From NCBI GenBank assembly GCA_905182985.1, contig CAJJDN010000002.1, positions 501,441-565,440 on the forward strand: a DNA stretch of 64,000 nt, in the 5' to 3' direction. Positions within the stretch are counted from its first letter, which is position 1, and each line of letters begins with the position of its first letter. This document shows positions 1 to 13,440 of the stretch, in pieces. The notes under the pieces are model-generated. The model worked only from the letters and a program-made list of their open reading frames with translations. It did not search any database and was not told where the DNA came from. Made by a program: the position numbers and the translations under genes. The DNA comes from Paramecium sonneborni (taxonomy: Eukaryota; Ciliophora; Oligohymenophorea; Peniculida; Parameciidae).

Positions 1-3000
1 GAAGAGAACCTAGAATTGTAAATAGAAATTTAGAATAACAATAAGAAATAGGCAATGGATCTTTATTATCTCCATCTCCAGCTACTTCTTAAAAGGATAT
101 TAAAAAAGAAGTCAAATTATGTGAATCATAAATTAATGAAGATGAATAATAACAATTATCAGAAAGTGATAGTGAAGATTAGGATTAAGAAGAAAGAAAA
201 GATTTATTAGAAATTATAAAAAGAGGAGAAAAATAAGCAGATAACTTTATGAGATCGTTAATATTATGTCAAGATGTTAAAACTAAATATTCTAAACCTT
301 AAAATAAACCAAATAGAGATAAAACTGCTCAAATGATGGGTATTTCTGGACTTATGAGTGAACATCCTAGTATGAATCCTTAAAATTTCTTAAATGAAAA
401 TACAGAAGAATATTAGGAATCTGTTATTAAATTTGCAAAGTAATATGAATTTGAATTTAATTGTGCTGGTCTCTTAAACAAAAGAATTTGTTATGAAATT
501 AGTGCTAAAGGTCTTAGTGAAAGATATTTAGTCTATAAAAAAGTTAGTGATAATGAAACATTTGCTATATTTATGAAACCTATTTAATAAAGATTAAGGA
601 ATCAAGGTGGTTAATATGATAGATAAGGAACTGAAAGAACTTAAAGAGGAGCTTAATTAAAATTATATGTTAAAAGTGAAAATTTAGGACTTTTAGATAA
701 ATGTAAATTATCATAAAAAAAAAGAGTTAATTTAGAAAAATAAATTACACATTAAGCTTAATCTGGTTATAGATTTATAGTTTATGCTGGTAAAGATGTT
801 CCTGAAGAAGCTGTTAAAAATAAAAATAAATATTAAGAAGTAAGTTTTGATACTATGGAAATGACTCATCACGATAAAGAATTAATTAAAGATTTAGACT
901 ATTATGGATTAATTTGTTTAAAAGAAGATTAAAATCCAGGAGCTTATGCTTAAGTTAAAACTTTTAAAAATCTAGGTATTTCATAATGGATTTTAAGTGG
1001 AGATAAGAAAATGTAAACACTTTCAGCTGCTAATCATGTTGGCATTGTTAATAATAATAATACTTTATTAAGAATTGATGAAGTAGATGAAGAAAAATTA
1101 AAATTATAAATTAAATCTTAATTATTATTTATTAGAAAATAATTATTAAAAGAGGATGAAAGTTAATAAAACGAATCAACTAAATCTTTTATAAGTTAAA
1201 AATCATTCTCTGAAATGAAAAGAAGTGGAATATCCAAAAAAGCTACCTTTGATGAAAATATGATTTTGAAATCTAAAAAAGGAGAAGAACCTTTGTAAAA
1301 AGTATTCTTACTTGTTAATGGTAAGTCCATTAAACCCATTTTTAGTGATGATTATACAAAAAGCCATTTTCTTTTTATAGCTTTGATATTAAAGACTGTA
1401 ATAGCTTATGATTGTTCACCTGCTGATAAAGAACTAATTACATAAGCAGTAGCTAAAATTATGGAGCCTAGTAATACGCTTTTAACTATTTCAGATTCTG
1501 TTGATGATTTTAATATGAATTCACATGCTAATGCTACTATTTAATTCTCAAGAGAAAAAAGATCTTTAAAAATAGCTTATCAAAATATTTAAGTTAATGA
1601 TTTACAACATATTAAATAATTAGTATTATATTTTGCAAAGATCCTACCTATGCATTTGAGCTAATTGACTGTAATGTGTACAAAAATAAGTTTATATTAA
1701 TTAATTATATTTACATTATTTGTTTGTGTTAGGAGAACACTTTATATTGAAGAACATGTAGTATACCTTTTGGCACTTTAAATTCATATAATTGTAAATG
1801 GTCTTTTACCTTCTTTTGAAGATAGATCAAGCCATGAATAAATAGAATTGATGTTACCTCAATATTAACCTTAAGCTTATAAATGTTTTAAATCTAATTT
1901 TAGATGGTTATAAGAATTATTTTATGAAGTAGTTATCTCAGCTGCAATAACTGGATTTATGAATACATATATATTTGCAGAATTTATGATGTTTTTTACA
2001 TCTGATCCTAATAATTTAGCTCATTTAATGTTTTTATTCCAATTATTTTGTGTCTTTGCTTTTGGTACTTCTCAAATGATTCATTTGAATGTTGCATTTG
2101 GAAAAATCATATGGAATTTTATCATCACTCTTGGATTACTAACAATTTCATTTGCAATTGTTGTAGAAAGTAATCAAAGAGTATAAATTATTAGAAATAT
2201 ATTTAAATGGTAATTCATTATTGGAATAATCACTGGAGTAGTTATAATTATTACTATTGATTAAATTATTAAACAAACAAGAGATCTAATGTTTACTCCT
2301 AGAATAATATTGAATTTTGTTAAATATATGGAAAATGCTATGAAGTTTTAACCAGGTAAAATAGTTTAGGAATCTGTTAAATAATTTTCAATGTTAAATC
2401 ATATTAAAATTAATAGATAATTTTTTAGAAAAATAAAAAAAGTGTTTGAAAATGTATCTATTGATCCTTTCATAAGATCTTTATTTGAAAGTGAGAAGAC
2501 TTAATCCTTTAATGGTGAATATTCCAAAATATCTTTGGTATTTAAAAATAATAATTATGAAAAATAATTTAGATAATTCAAAGTTCAATATTATTATTAA
2601 TAAAGAAGAGAAGTTGTTTTAGTGTTATTTATAGTTTTAAGAGTAAGTAGTGTAATAGCATGGTCTCCATTTTTAACAATTGAGGATACATTACTTAATA
2701 TTTTATGGGCTATTTTTATGGTGATGTGGATATTAATACTATTGGTAACAAAAATACTAGAAAAGAAATAAGTAGATTTAGCAACATTTTAAGTAAAATG
2801 GGGTACAATTGAAGCATACTTCTTTATTCCAGTAGTTTTAATTTTGGATCATTTTTTGAGTGTGACTCTTCCTGAAGATAAAAGTTAATATTATTTTAGT
2901 ACATTTGGACAATTATTATATTAATAGTTTTTGGCATGGGATATCTTTCCTCCTCCTCTATATTACCCAATATTTTTAACTTTAATATTTTTTATAAATT

Positions 3001-5760
3001 ATACAATAAGAGTAGCAAACTTCTATGATATACAAGTAAATTCAAATTAGGAGACAGCAACATTTAGAGTGGAGTTTATAACATTATATGTTCTGTTATT
3101 CTTTTTAAATTTACTATCAAATTATACTCATTATAATGTAAGAAATGATATAATTTTTAGTTTTAAAGATTTTAAAGATTGGTGTTTTTATTTGATTAAG
3201 CATTGTAAACTTAATAAGAATAGACAAATTAAATTTTGAAGTCTCTGTTACCAGCATTTATTTATGAAAAGATTGAATAATCAGAAGAGACTGAAATAGA
3301 AGAGAATTAAGGATCAATATCAATAATATTTTTAGAAATATGTGAATTTGATAAAATTTTATAGTCTAAACAAAGATAGGTTGTAACATTTTTGGATGAC
3401 ATATTTAGAGTATTAGATAAGATATGTTTATAATATGGAGTATAAAAGATAGAAACAGTAGGTAAAACTTATATGGCATGTTCAGGATTGAAATCTACAG
3501 AAATAGAAAACAATAAGGATGGTTTGAATTAATAGAAAAAGAATGAGACAACTATAGCATTAGAATTATCACTTGATTTTTTAAAGGCAGTATCTGAATT
3601 TAAATATGAATACAGAGATTAGGATGTAGTGAAATTATTTAAATTAAAAATAAAGATTGGAATTCATTATGGATAAGTAATAGCAGGAGTGATAGGATAT
3701 CATAAACCATAATTTTCATTAATAGGAGATACAGTTAATACTGCATCAAGAATGTGTTCAACTGGAGAAGTAGGTAGAATAACTATATCAAATGAAGCTT
3801 ATGAAAGAGTCAAAGATACTGAATTTCTATTTACATCTAGAGAAGTAGAAGCTAAAGGAAAAGGTAAACTTACTGTTCATTAAGTTACTTAAAGGAAATT
3901 ACAAATAAAAAAACATTAATCTTAAGTTAGATTTTATGAGGGTTAGAAAAATGGAAGATAACTCACTTTTAGAACTCATAAAACAAGTAATCTAAGAACT
4001 ACTTAATTAAAATAAACATATAAAGATATATCTCCTCCATCCTCAGGAAATGATCATTTAACTACTAAAGAATATGGACGTAGATCTAAACTTGTTAATA
4101 ATTCAATGCAAGTTTCCCAATTAATTAAAGTTACAAGAAAAAATAAAGGAGCTGAACCAACAAGAGGAATTAAAAAAGGCACTGTTAAAGAAGATTATAC
4201 TTCAGTAAGTGAAACTGTATGGTAAGGTAGAGCTAAGAGCTAAATCATTCAGAAAACTGATTATAATACAAATGATTGGGAAGAAACAAAGGAAGATGAA
4301 ATATAAATGAAATAAGTAGAAAAAGACCCTGAAAACAGAATTATTGGAGTATCTGATAATGATATAGATGGATCTGAAACTGATGTCAAAATTGAAAGAG
4401 CCAAAAAAGTTAAAGACTTAGAAATCCTTAAATATAAAAAATTAACACTTGAATATGAAAAATGTAATGAACATATTATAGTAATGCAATTTGAATAATA
4501 TTATTAAGAAGTTAGATCAGCCTTAAAAGATATCTTTTATCCTATGACTATTGTCTATACTTTATTTAAAGCTTAAATTTAATTAATAGATTCAGGATCA
4601 GATGGATTAACTATTTATATTGTTAGAATGTTCTTAAGTCTATATTTAATAATATTATATTTTATTACCAGTAGATTAAAGAAATACAATATGCATAATT
4701 TAGATCTGGCATTAACTGGCCTTTATTACGTAAGTGCCTTTTTAACCATGTTCTTTGTTACTTTTAATAATCAATAAAGATTTCTTATTTCTGATAATGC
4801 TGAAGCCTATTTCTTTGCATTTTCAGCTGTTAATTAATAATCATTAAAATTCAAGTATATGTTTTTCTATATCCTATTACAATAAGCAGCATGGTTTGTT
4901 TAACTACTTCTTCATGAACATAACAATTTGTTAGTATTCATAGTTTTATCCACAATTATCTTAGTTATAGTTTCACATAATAATTTTGAATTGACTATTA
5001 AAAACTTTAATAGTGCTGCCAATGAAAATCTGAAAAAAGAATAAAGAGATTCATTACTTACTAATTTATTGCCTTCACATATTTTAACAAGGTTTTATTA
5101 AAATAGCAAAATTAAATTAGAATTATCAGATGTTTTAATAGATGCTACTCTTTTATTTGCTGATATTAGTGGATTTACTGCTTATTCTGCTAAAGTATCA
5201 GCAGAATAAGTTGTTAAAATGTTAAGAGAACTTATGACTTCCTTTGATAAAGAATGCTTATAATAAAATGTCTATAAAGTTTATACAATTGGAGATTGTT
5301 ATGTAGTTTTAGGAATAAATGATATGGAATAAAGACATCCTGGTTAAGAAGCTAAAAATGTACTAGAGATGGGATTAGAAATGGTTGAAATTATTAAGAG
5401 AGTTAGAAAAGAAGTCAATTTCAAAGATTTAAATATGAGAATTGGAATACACACTGTAATTTATTTTAAGATTAATTTTAGGGTCAATTTTATGGTGGAA
5501 TTATTGGAACAGATATAGTTAGATATGATATTTTTGGAATTGATGCTGTTATTGCCAATAAAATGGAATCTTAAGGAGAAGCAGGAAAAGTTATGGTAAG
5601 TGAAGATACAAGAAGACTTATTAATATACATTTCCCTGGTGAATATACTTTTACTGCCAATAAAGAAGTAGATATCCCTGTTGCTAAAAAAAAGGTTTAA
5701 GCCTATTTTGCAACAAAAACTGATATTATAAATCGCCCTGACAATTCTAGATATATTTGA
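1..5760 (+). CDS. P-type ATPase / guanylyl cyclase fusion protein (5' truncated)
   Basis: Exons <1-3137, 3161-5455 and 5482-5760 (introns 23 and 26 nt), about 1,900 residues visible, ending at TGA 5758. The first ~340 residues resemble the nucleotide-binding and hinge region of P4-type ATPases (KFAKQYEFEF; ILSGDKKMQT), followed by transmembrane helices. Then come two cyclase modules, each behind a membrane block. The first (residue ~1100 on) has KIETVGKTYMA and GDTVNTASRM, so it carries the guanine-type Glu and the transition-state Asn/Arg but lacks the second metal Asp. The second has ADISGFTAYSA and TIGDCYVVL, so it carries both metal-binding Asp residues. Known ciliate guanylyl cyclases have exactly this P-ATPase fusion and a swapped C1/C2 order compared with mammalian adenylyl cyclases. 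The role is cGMP synthesis in ciliary/cell membranes. The N-terminal ATPase half lies outside the window. Confidence 0.93.
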
Positions 5761-5863
5761 TCACTTTTTTTATGATTTTTCATATTTTTCTATTTATTTT
5801 CTTCTAAGAAATAATATTATAAAAATATTAAATTCTTGATTATTTAAACAAATAAATAATTAA

Positions 5864-6684
5864 TCATTTTTTTGCAGTTCCATCTATCTAAGATAACATC
5901 TAAGCCATCAATTTTTTAACTTCCATTGTTATTTTCATCATTAATAATGATTATTATCTTGTATATTCCATAGATGCTTGCATAGAAGTTGAAATATACT
6001 CTATAAACTCAAATAATTATTAACTTTGCTTTACAGATCTATTTTTATTTATTATTATTCTTACGCATATAGTTCATCCTTATTTACTTTTTACTATCCC
6101 TTGAAAATTTACTAAATAAACTTATTAATATCTTAATCATTTAATCTTTTATTTAAATTTGAAGGCTTGTTTTCTCCCTTACAGATTAATACCTTAGAAA
6201 TTCCTCTAAATAAACAATCAATAAAAAAGAAAAATTCATCTGAAGTGATATGATGAGTCTTATCTGAACCAAAAATCACAGCAATATCTATTCATATCAA
6301 AAAGTATATTACTATAAAATATTTAACTAATTTCTCCTGTTGACAGAAGTAGCATAACTGAAAATAATTCTGTTGCATCAATTCTTCCTATTCCTCTTGA
6401 ATCAAATTATTGAAATACTGTAGCCAAAGCTTACTTTTTATTCGAGATCGAATCCATAGCTTAAGATGAATCAAAAAATAAAGGTAAAGGAGCTTAATTC
6501 TTTTTTGTCAATTTCTATAATATGGATTTTAATGTCTCTTGAGTCCCTGATTTTATTATTATATCTTAATACATCCTCCACAAAGTTCTTCTAATGCTGG
6601 TAACAAACATGATTGTTCTCTTAAATTATTAAAGTATTATTATCTAAATGATGAGAAGGGAGTAGTTTCAAACTTTTAATACAT
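5864..6684 (-). CDS. EF-hand-like protein, function unknown
   Basis: Exons 6684-6573, 6546-6313, 6287-6065 and 6038-5864 (introns 26, 25, 26 nt), 247 residues. Around residue 80 there is a helix-loop-helix stretch with loop DSRGIGRIDATE. Positions 1, 4, 6, 8 and 12 fit an EF-hand, but positions 3 and 5 are Arg and Ile, so calcium binding is doubtful. A second hand-like segment follows (TSDEFFFFIDCLF). The C-terminus (QASMEYTRQQ...MKKL-like, Met/Gln rich) is helical. Without the introns every exon hits TGA, and removal gives one open frame. It resembles a large Paramecium family of degenerate EF-hand proteins; the exact function is not known. It is tail-to-tail with the cyclase gene, 103 bp apart. 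Confidence 0.82.
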
Positions 6685-8428
6685 AAAAATTAAATTTATT
6701 AATATCTTAAAATACAATTATAAATGTATAACAAAAAAAAGTAAGAAAAACTTTATAAATACTTGTCCATATCATTTTTATTGTTTATTCAACTTAATAT
6801 CTTTTTTTATTTAATAAATTATCAAAGTATTTCTCTATTAATAATTGAAAGCCATTCAATTAAGAATTAAACTCAAGCAATTTAAAAATAATATGAAAAG
6901 CATATTAGCATAATTCCATCATTCTGATACTTCGAGAGTGCTAATTTCTCTATGTTATTCCTTTAATTAAAGACCAATATTTCTATCTATTAATTTTCTT
7001 TTTTCAAAAATAAAGCAGAAATCGTTTAAAAATACTAATAACACAATTATACATCATTTTCATTGTAAATAAAATTTAAGAATAAATTCACTTTAAACAT
7101 TTAAATATTATATTTTTTAATGTTAAGATAAATTTATTTGAAACAAATTATTATTAATATTATTATAAATTTAGAACTTCCTGTCGCTTTTATTAAATTG
7201 GAATATATTAACTAATAGATAAAAATAATAATCTAAAATGCATTTAACAATTAATATCCAATCTTAATAAGAGTAGCATGTCATTAAGGTAGAAATGGTC
7301 GCAACTTTTTTCTTTTAGTAATCTACGGGTACTGATATTGTTAGAAGTAAAAATAAGTTAGATTCATAATAAGCTACCATAAACTTTTGTCGTTTACGTT
7401 TTGAGTTTAAATTAATAATATTTTTTTCTAGCAAAAAGTAAGGTAATTATGATAGAAACTTTTATTAATCATATATTAAAATTTATGATATAATAAATTA
7501 AATACTCTATAAATAATTTAATAAAGCATTAATATTAAGCTTCCCTTGCTTTCCTACCATAATTAGTTTTTGATAATCATACTGGATACTTATTCTTAAG
7601 TAAATTTTTATTTTATTGAATTTTTCTTGATTCTAAATCTTTTTTAGTTATATCTTATGATTTGTTTAATTAAGGTCCAAAATTTATGAAATTGAATTTA
7701 AAAAAAATTTTATTTTAATTTAAAACTAAATAATTACAAAATTCCATAATGTCTTTAAAATGGATTTGAACTTTAATAATTTAAATAGAAAATTATAATT
7801 TCTTTCATACTAATTATTAAAAAAAATGAGATATATTTATAGCGTATTAATTATTCAATTTCTCCAACAAATTATTTTCGAAGTTTACCTTTGAATGAAC
7901 AATTTTTTTAAAGAAAAAGAGAATCTCAAAACTTTTTCTTATAAATTAGAAAATAACCTACCTTATATTCAATTAATTTTCAAAAAATTTCTATACAATT
8001 TTCCATAAATAATTATGAAAAATAATGAAATTAATAAATTTTTATAATTATTTATTATTTGCTTTAAACTAATAATAAAATTAGATCATTTTAAACAAAA
8101 ATATTTTCAATTGATTTCAATAGATTTGTGAAATTCAATACAAGGGAAATTCAATACATTTTGTAATGAACAATATGATTTATTTAAACTAATTAAATTC
8201 TTTTTTTTAACTGTTTTATAATTCCAGCTTCTAAAATATGTCAATTTAGGCTATAGATTTTAGAACTGGTATGACATATAATTTTTAAATAAACTGAAAA
8301 TGTAATTTAAATTGTTCTTAAATTTGGTCAAGTATTGAGTTCAGCAGAAAAACGAGGAATAATTCAGATATTTAATTTTATATGTCAATCTCAATTTGAT
8401 AATTTTTATAAAACCAACTCAATAATTA
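6685..8428. other. gene-poor AT-rich stretch with decayed minus-strand coding traces
   Basis: No gene can be supported. Two minus-strand stretches look weakly coding under the ciliate code: about 7060-6690 (a Lys/Asn-rich frame broken by one TGA) and about 7710-7281, open for about 130 codons if a 29-nt GTATG...GTAG intron is removed. Base composition is more AT-rich than in the neighbouring genes and no domain is recognisable, so these may be relics or chance frames. Confidence 0.4.
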
Positions 8429-10118
8429 ATGGATTCTATTGACTATAATGAAGCGAAATTCAAATTTTTAGGAATTAGAAAACACTTTTTTAGAGATGTT
8501 ACATATCATGTAACAGTTTTTAATGAAATTGTTGTTATGGGAATAGTAGAGATTGTAAATTATAATTTAGACCGGTGATTGCCAAAATCCAAAATACAAA
8601 ATCAAACTGAGTCTTGATACAAAAATAAATTGGGAAATTCGTAAGAGTAAGAAGGAATTGGAAAGTTTTGAATTTCTATATTAAAATAAAAAGAAGGTGT
8701 TCCATGCATAAGCGAAGGATTTGTAAAAGTACTTTAACTTCATTATTTTTTTAGGTTTAAAGAACTTATAGCTGGAAAAGTATTATTTGAAGGAATAGGA
8801 GACTTATATTAGCCTCTATTTTAGATTGGTAAAGGAAGTTCAGCAAAAGTATGAATATTAAGAAACTATTAAGGTGTACAGTGCAAGACATGTTTTAGAT
8901 TAAGAAGTTTATGCAGTAAAAGCAATTGAAAAGTCTTATTTGAAGATTACAGATAAAGGAAACGGAATGGTAATAATATCATATAATTTTAGTAAGCATT
9001 TTAATCTGAAATACAAATTCTTAGAACATTATCGTCATATTAAAATAATTTCTTGGATTTGAGTGAAATTTATGAAGGGGATAACAAATTTTATGTTGTC
9101 ACTTCATATTTGGAAGGTTTAAGTTTGAGTGGAGAATTAGAGAAAGCTAAGGTAATTATACTATATAATATATAGGCTCTTCCTTAGAAAAGACTACCAA
9201 TTTAAAGTATAAAAAAAATTATGAAAAAATTACTTGAAAATTTGAAAATTCTTCATTCTCATAATGTATATATTAAATATATTATAGATAATCCATCGAG
9301 ATTTAAAACCTGATAATTTAATGTTTGCAAGAAAAAACGATCATTCATCCTTAGTTTTGGTTGATTTTGGACTAGCAACTTCAGAACTTGTAGATAAGTA
9401 TATAGAATAGTCTATAATAGATATTTGTTTCCAAAATGTGGTACACCTGGTTTTGTAGCTCCTGAAGTTTTAAATTTAAGAGGTGATTCAAAGTATAATT
9501 GTAAAGTTGACATTTTTTCTGCTGGCTGCATATTTTATAAATTAATAACTGGACGTAGTTTATTTTTAGGATCAAATTTTGATGATGTCTTGAGATCAAA
9601 TAGACATTGTCAATTTGATTTAGATTTGCCTCTTGATGGAACTTATATTACAGATTAATCAATAGTATGATTATTTTAAAATATATTAGGATTTATTAAA
9701 AAAGTTGTTGAATAAAAATCCAAAGAATAGAGTTACAGCTATTTAAGCATTATAACATCCTTTTATAGATTCAAATAGTGAATTTAGTACTTAAGCAATA
9801 TAAATTACTGGTTAATAAGTCATTAAAAATGCTATTTATTAATTAAATATAGCTGAACTTGAATCTAAATATGATAGCTAAAATGATTTTGTGGAAGAAT
9901 AAATTTGTAAAATTAATGATCTCAAGAAATATTCTATTCTAACTGAAGTTTAATACTAAATGTCTATGTCTGCCAAAAGAAGTAGTGGCCTTTTTTCAGG
10001 CACATTCTATTAAAAATCTCCATTATCAGCTATACGTACATTAAAATTACATACAGAAACATCATAGTAACTCAAAAATAGTAGTCATCATTCATAAAAT
10101 TCAGCTTTTAAATTTTGA
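8429..10118 (+). CDS. PH-domain serine/threonine kinase
   Basis: Nine exons, with introns at 8546-8570, 8729-8754, 8849-8873, 8970-8992, 9152-9175, 9266-9287, 9398-9420 and 9665-9689 (22-26 nt); 498 residues. Residues 1-110 look like a pleckstrin-homology fold. The kinase domain follows with glycine loop [12 protein letters not shown], the VAIK-type Lys in [24 protein letters not shown], and the activation-segment end [11 protein letters not shown]. All catalytic residues are present, so it should be active. A Ser/Thr-rich tail of about 150 residues follows the kinase core. The fold is CaMK/AGC-like; Paramecium has a large expansion of PH-kinases of this layout. The stop lies only 36 bp from the stop of the convergent gene downstream. 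Confidence 0.9.
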
Positions 10119-10154
10119 ATCTTTTATCTTGTATTATTAAAATAAATTATTAAA

Positions 10155-10881
10155 TCATTTAATTGACAAAGATTTTTATGATCCTATGCTTTTTTAACTT
10201 TAATATTCTTCTTAAGCACCTGGCAATGTGGTATAATCTCCTTTAGCAGCTAATATATAGGCAGAAGCTGAAGCTTGCTATGAAATTCTTCTTATCATTT
10301 TTCTTGTATTTTCTTTTGAATTAGGTTCTTTGTTATCTATTGATTTAAATGAATTTGTTGATATAGGTTAAACGAATTTATTAATTGATGCTTATGCTTT
10401 TTCAGTCGATGTAGTTAAATTAGGAATAATCACTAAGAATATTCATGTATATTATACTAGATTAACTTAATTTATTTCCTCTTTAAAATTATGATTATTA
10501 TGTTTGATTTTTTTATAATTCAAATTGCATTTCATCATTGCATATTTATATTCTTTGAATTTTTTATTACAATGTTTCTACTGAATCTTTTAATTCTTAA
10601 ATTTATTAATTTTTTTGAGCTATTTCTTCCTAAAGCTTTTGATACTGATCTGTATCATCATGTATTGATGAAAATAAAGCTGTGCTGCATGAAATTTTTG
10701 AGTCACATAATTTTGTTTCTCCTTCTCTACAATCTCTAAGTACTCCCAAAAGAAAATCTCTTCTTTTTTTTAAAATTGATCCTCTCTTATCGATTATATA
10801 GTTTTAATTTTCTAAATTAGATATCAATCCCTATAAGTCATCTTAATATGTTTCTTGGATTACACCTAATTAATGAGCCAT
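10155..10881 (-). CDS. coiled-coil protein, function unknown
   Basis: Exons 10881-10458 and 10432-10155 around a 25-nt intron; 233 residues. The middle (residues ~75-135) is a Gln/Glu/Lys-rich coiled coil. The tail is Ser-rich and polar, with IRRISQQASASAYILAA, and ends SLSIK. No domain is recognised. The start at MAHQLGV was chosen because upstream sequence turns non-coding. It converges on the PH-kinase gene, which ends 36 bp away. Confidence 0.75.
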
Positions 10882-11337
10882 ATTGTAAATAAATTTAATT
10901 TGAGGAAAATTTAATTAATTCAATTTTTTTTACTTAAATTGCTTCAAAAAATATTTATATTTAGACTCAATTCAACTTCATTTAGATATCTTGACTCTAT
11001 TTCTTATTTACTATTACTTTCTAACAATATATTCAAATAATTATTTTATACTATTCTTTCTTTTTTCTCTCTATTCGATAAGTTTAATATATTTTTTTCA
11101 TATTCATTTAATATTTTTATATTTTTTAAATTAATTAATAATTATACCATAAATATTGGTGTAATTGAAATTACGAATTACGTAAGAGCAAAATATCAAA
11201 TTGTTCATTTTGAATATTTTATTTACAGTTTGATAAGTAAAATTCTGTTTATTTAATTTATATACAGCTAATTTAAATTCTTTAGGATAATAAATTAACT
11301 TAAGTCTATACTAAGATTATTTCTTAAAGTGGTGTAA
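10882..11337. other. non-coding stretch
   Basis: About 450 bp of very AT-rich sequence. It would hold the promoter of the minus-strand coiled-coil gene; no gene or recognisable site is seen. Confidence 0.4.
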
Positions 11338-12156
11338 ATGAAATTCACTGATTTTATTCCATCATATAATGTAGGATTTAATTAGATTTAAAGATATATT
11401 ATAGAATTTAATTAGAATATACTTGATTTAAAAACATAATTGGATAAATCCTTTGTATAATGAGGAAAAAATACGAGGAATTTTCAAAATCATTGGAAAA
11501 AATGAAATCATAATTATATCAAATATCTCAATATATAAATTAATAAGATTAATAAAAAGTGAAAAAATGATAGATAAGTAAGTGATTAAAGAAGTTTTAC
11601 CAGTATTTCAATAAAAAAGAAGAGATTCTAAATTAGAATTAAATTGGTATATTTATATTATTAATATTATAGAAACATAATTATAATTATTTATGATGAA
11701 CTTAATTATTAAAATTAATATGAAAAAAATGATTGAGGCTTTGGATTTAGATGGAACAGATAGAACAGATAGAACAAACTAAATTAGACAGAATTAGATA
11801 GCTAACTAAATTTATTTGAGTTGATATTTTTTTTATTGTTAATAGATACAAAAGAGTTTGTCGAGAAATGAATTCCCGAAGATTAAGACAGTGAATATCT
11901 TAGACAAATAATAATAGAATAATATATGAAATGAATATTTAGAGACTTTATTATTATCAGTTAAATTAATGTTATGGATTTTCTATACAAGTTTTAGGCT
12001 TTAATTGAAAAAATTAAGAGCTAAAATGATCTCTTCTAAGAAACATTCTATAGAAGTGACAGGACTAGAAAATTCTTGGAAAAGAAAACAAGACAACTAC
12101 AAAAAATTAAAAATCTCAAGATGAATTTTGATGGGACATCAAAGAAAGAAAAGTGA
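11338..12156 (+). pseudogene. possible decayed coiled-coil gene
   Basis: Gene-like pieces lie on the plus strand in shifting frames: MKFTDFIPSYNVG at the start, a Lys/Glu-rich coiled-coil piece near 11460-11640, an Asp/Thr/Arg repeat piece near 11740-11810, and a 60-codon end piece beginning MDFLYKFQAL and ending GTSKKEK before TGA 12154. No set of plausible short introns joins them into one frame; TGAs near 11872 and 11936 remain. It could be a pseudogene, or a gene whose structure I failed to resolve. Confidence 0.3.
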
Positions 12157-12496
12157 TAACCAAAATAAAAAATTTTATTTTTGGTTTAATATCATGATTT
12201 TATACAATTAATTATAAAAAGAAATTTAAACTTATAAATAAAAATTTAATTTAGATTATAGAAGAGAGATTTGATAATTAAGAAGACTTGAGTGTATATA
12301 TGTATATTAATCTAACAACAATTATATTAATAATAATTGAATTAATTTAAGTGATTTTTATATATAAATTCTAAAATTTCTTAATTAAATAATTCTCATT
12401 TTAAATAACTAATATTAAAAAATCATAAACCAAATAGAATAATTGATAATTTTTAAAGGAATAAGAAATAGAAGATTTTCAATAATAAACTTAAAT
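12157..12496. other. intergenic region upstream of a secreted-protein gene
   Basis: About 340 bp of AT-rich DNA with no gene seen. From 12297 onward the sequence recurs exactly after the N at 13440. Confidence 0.4.
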
Positions 12497-13439
12497 ATGA
12501 TAATACTATCTTTATTAGCTTTGTTTAGTCTTTTAAATATAATAAATGCAACTTGTGAACTTGTTAATGGTTAATGCCCAGTAGGATGTAATACAATTTT
12601 CGGAGTATGTGTTTCTGAGAACTGTTTTGATTTTACAGAAAAATTAGGTGATAAATAAACAAATCCATTTAAAGGAACAACAAGTTATGTAGATGGAACA
12701 GTTGATTTAAATATAACTATAACTTATACAGACTCAAAATTTAATGATGTAATATTAAAAGGAATTACAAAAGGAGAAAATGAATAATCATGTTTATCTC
12801 TGAAATTGTATAAATTCCAAAATAATTAATACCTTATAAGAGAAGAATCAAGTTATAAATTAAATTACATAAATGATGGTTCAAGTACAAGATCATTTTA
12901 ATTCACAATTCCAAGTAAAGATTTTGTAAAAGAATTGTAATTATCAGAAGATGGAAATAAATTTTAATTTCATGGATATTATAGTTTTGATTTCTTGATT
13001 GGAACTAATTTACAGAGAGTTCTATACTTTGACTTTATTGCAGGAATAGAAAAAACAACAACATAAAATATTGATACTAATTTTGGAAGTTTGTCTTAAT
13101 ACTTGACATTGAATTGTTCAGGAGAATGTATTACAACAGCCACTAGTTCTCTGTAATTCTGTTCTGATTAAGAATGTACTAAAACTACAGATAAAGCTAA
13201 TCTATATTTGAATGATTAGATATGGTTAAAACATACTTTAACAAAGTAAGGAACAGAAGGTTTTTACTTAACGAATCCTGAAATCTATTTTACAGGAGAT
13301 AAGTTATTTAAAAAAGCAACTATTAAAGAAAAAAAGCTTAATTAAAAAGGATTTGCATTATATTTGATTAAAGTTGAGATTGCTTGGACACCTGTTTCAA
13401 TATCTGCAAAAGCAATTCTCTCTTCAACACCAGGAGCAC
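12297..13439 (+). repeat. exact direct repeat, copy 1 (assembly overlap)
   Basis: 1,143 bp that recur base for base at 13441-14583, with only the single N at 13440 between the copies. The copy breaks off inside a coding sequence exactly at the N. This is the pattern of two overlapping contigs joined without merging. Confidence 0.93.
12497..13439 (+). CDS. truncated duplicate of secreted protein gene (artefact)
   Basis: The 5' 943 bp of the gene annotated at 13641-14810, identical in sequence and cut by the N at 13440. It should not be counted as a second gene. Confidence 0.85.
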
Positions 13440-13440
13440 N
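13440..13440. other. assembly gap marker (single N)
   Basis: A single N separates two identical 1,143-bp blocks. Collapsing one block and the N restores one intact gene. Confidence 0.95.
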
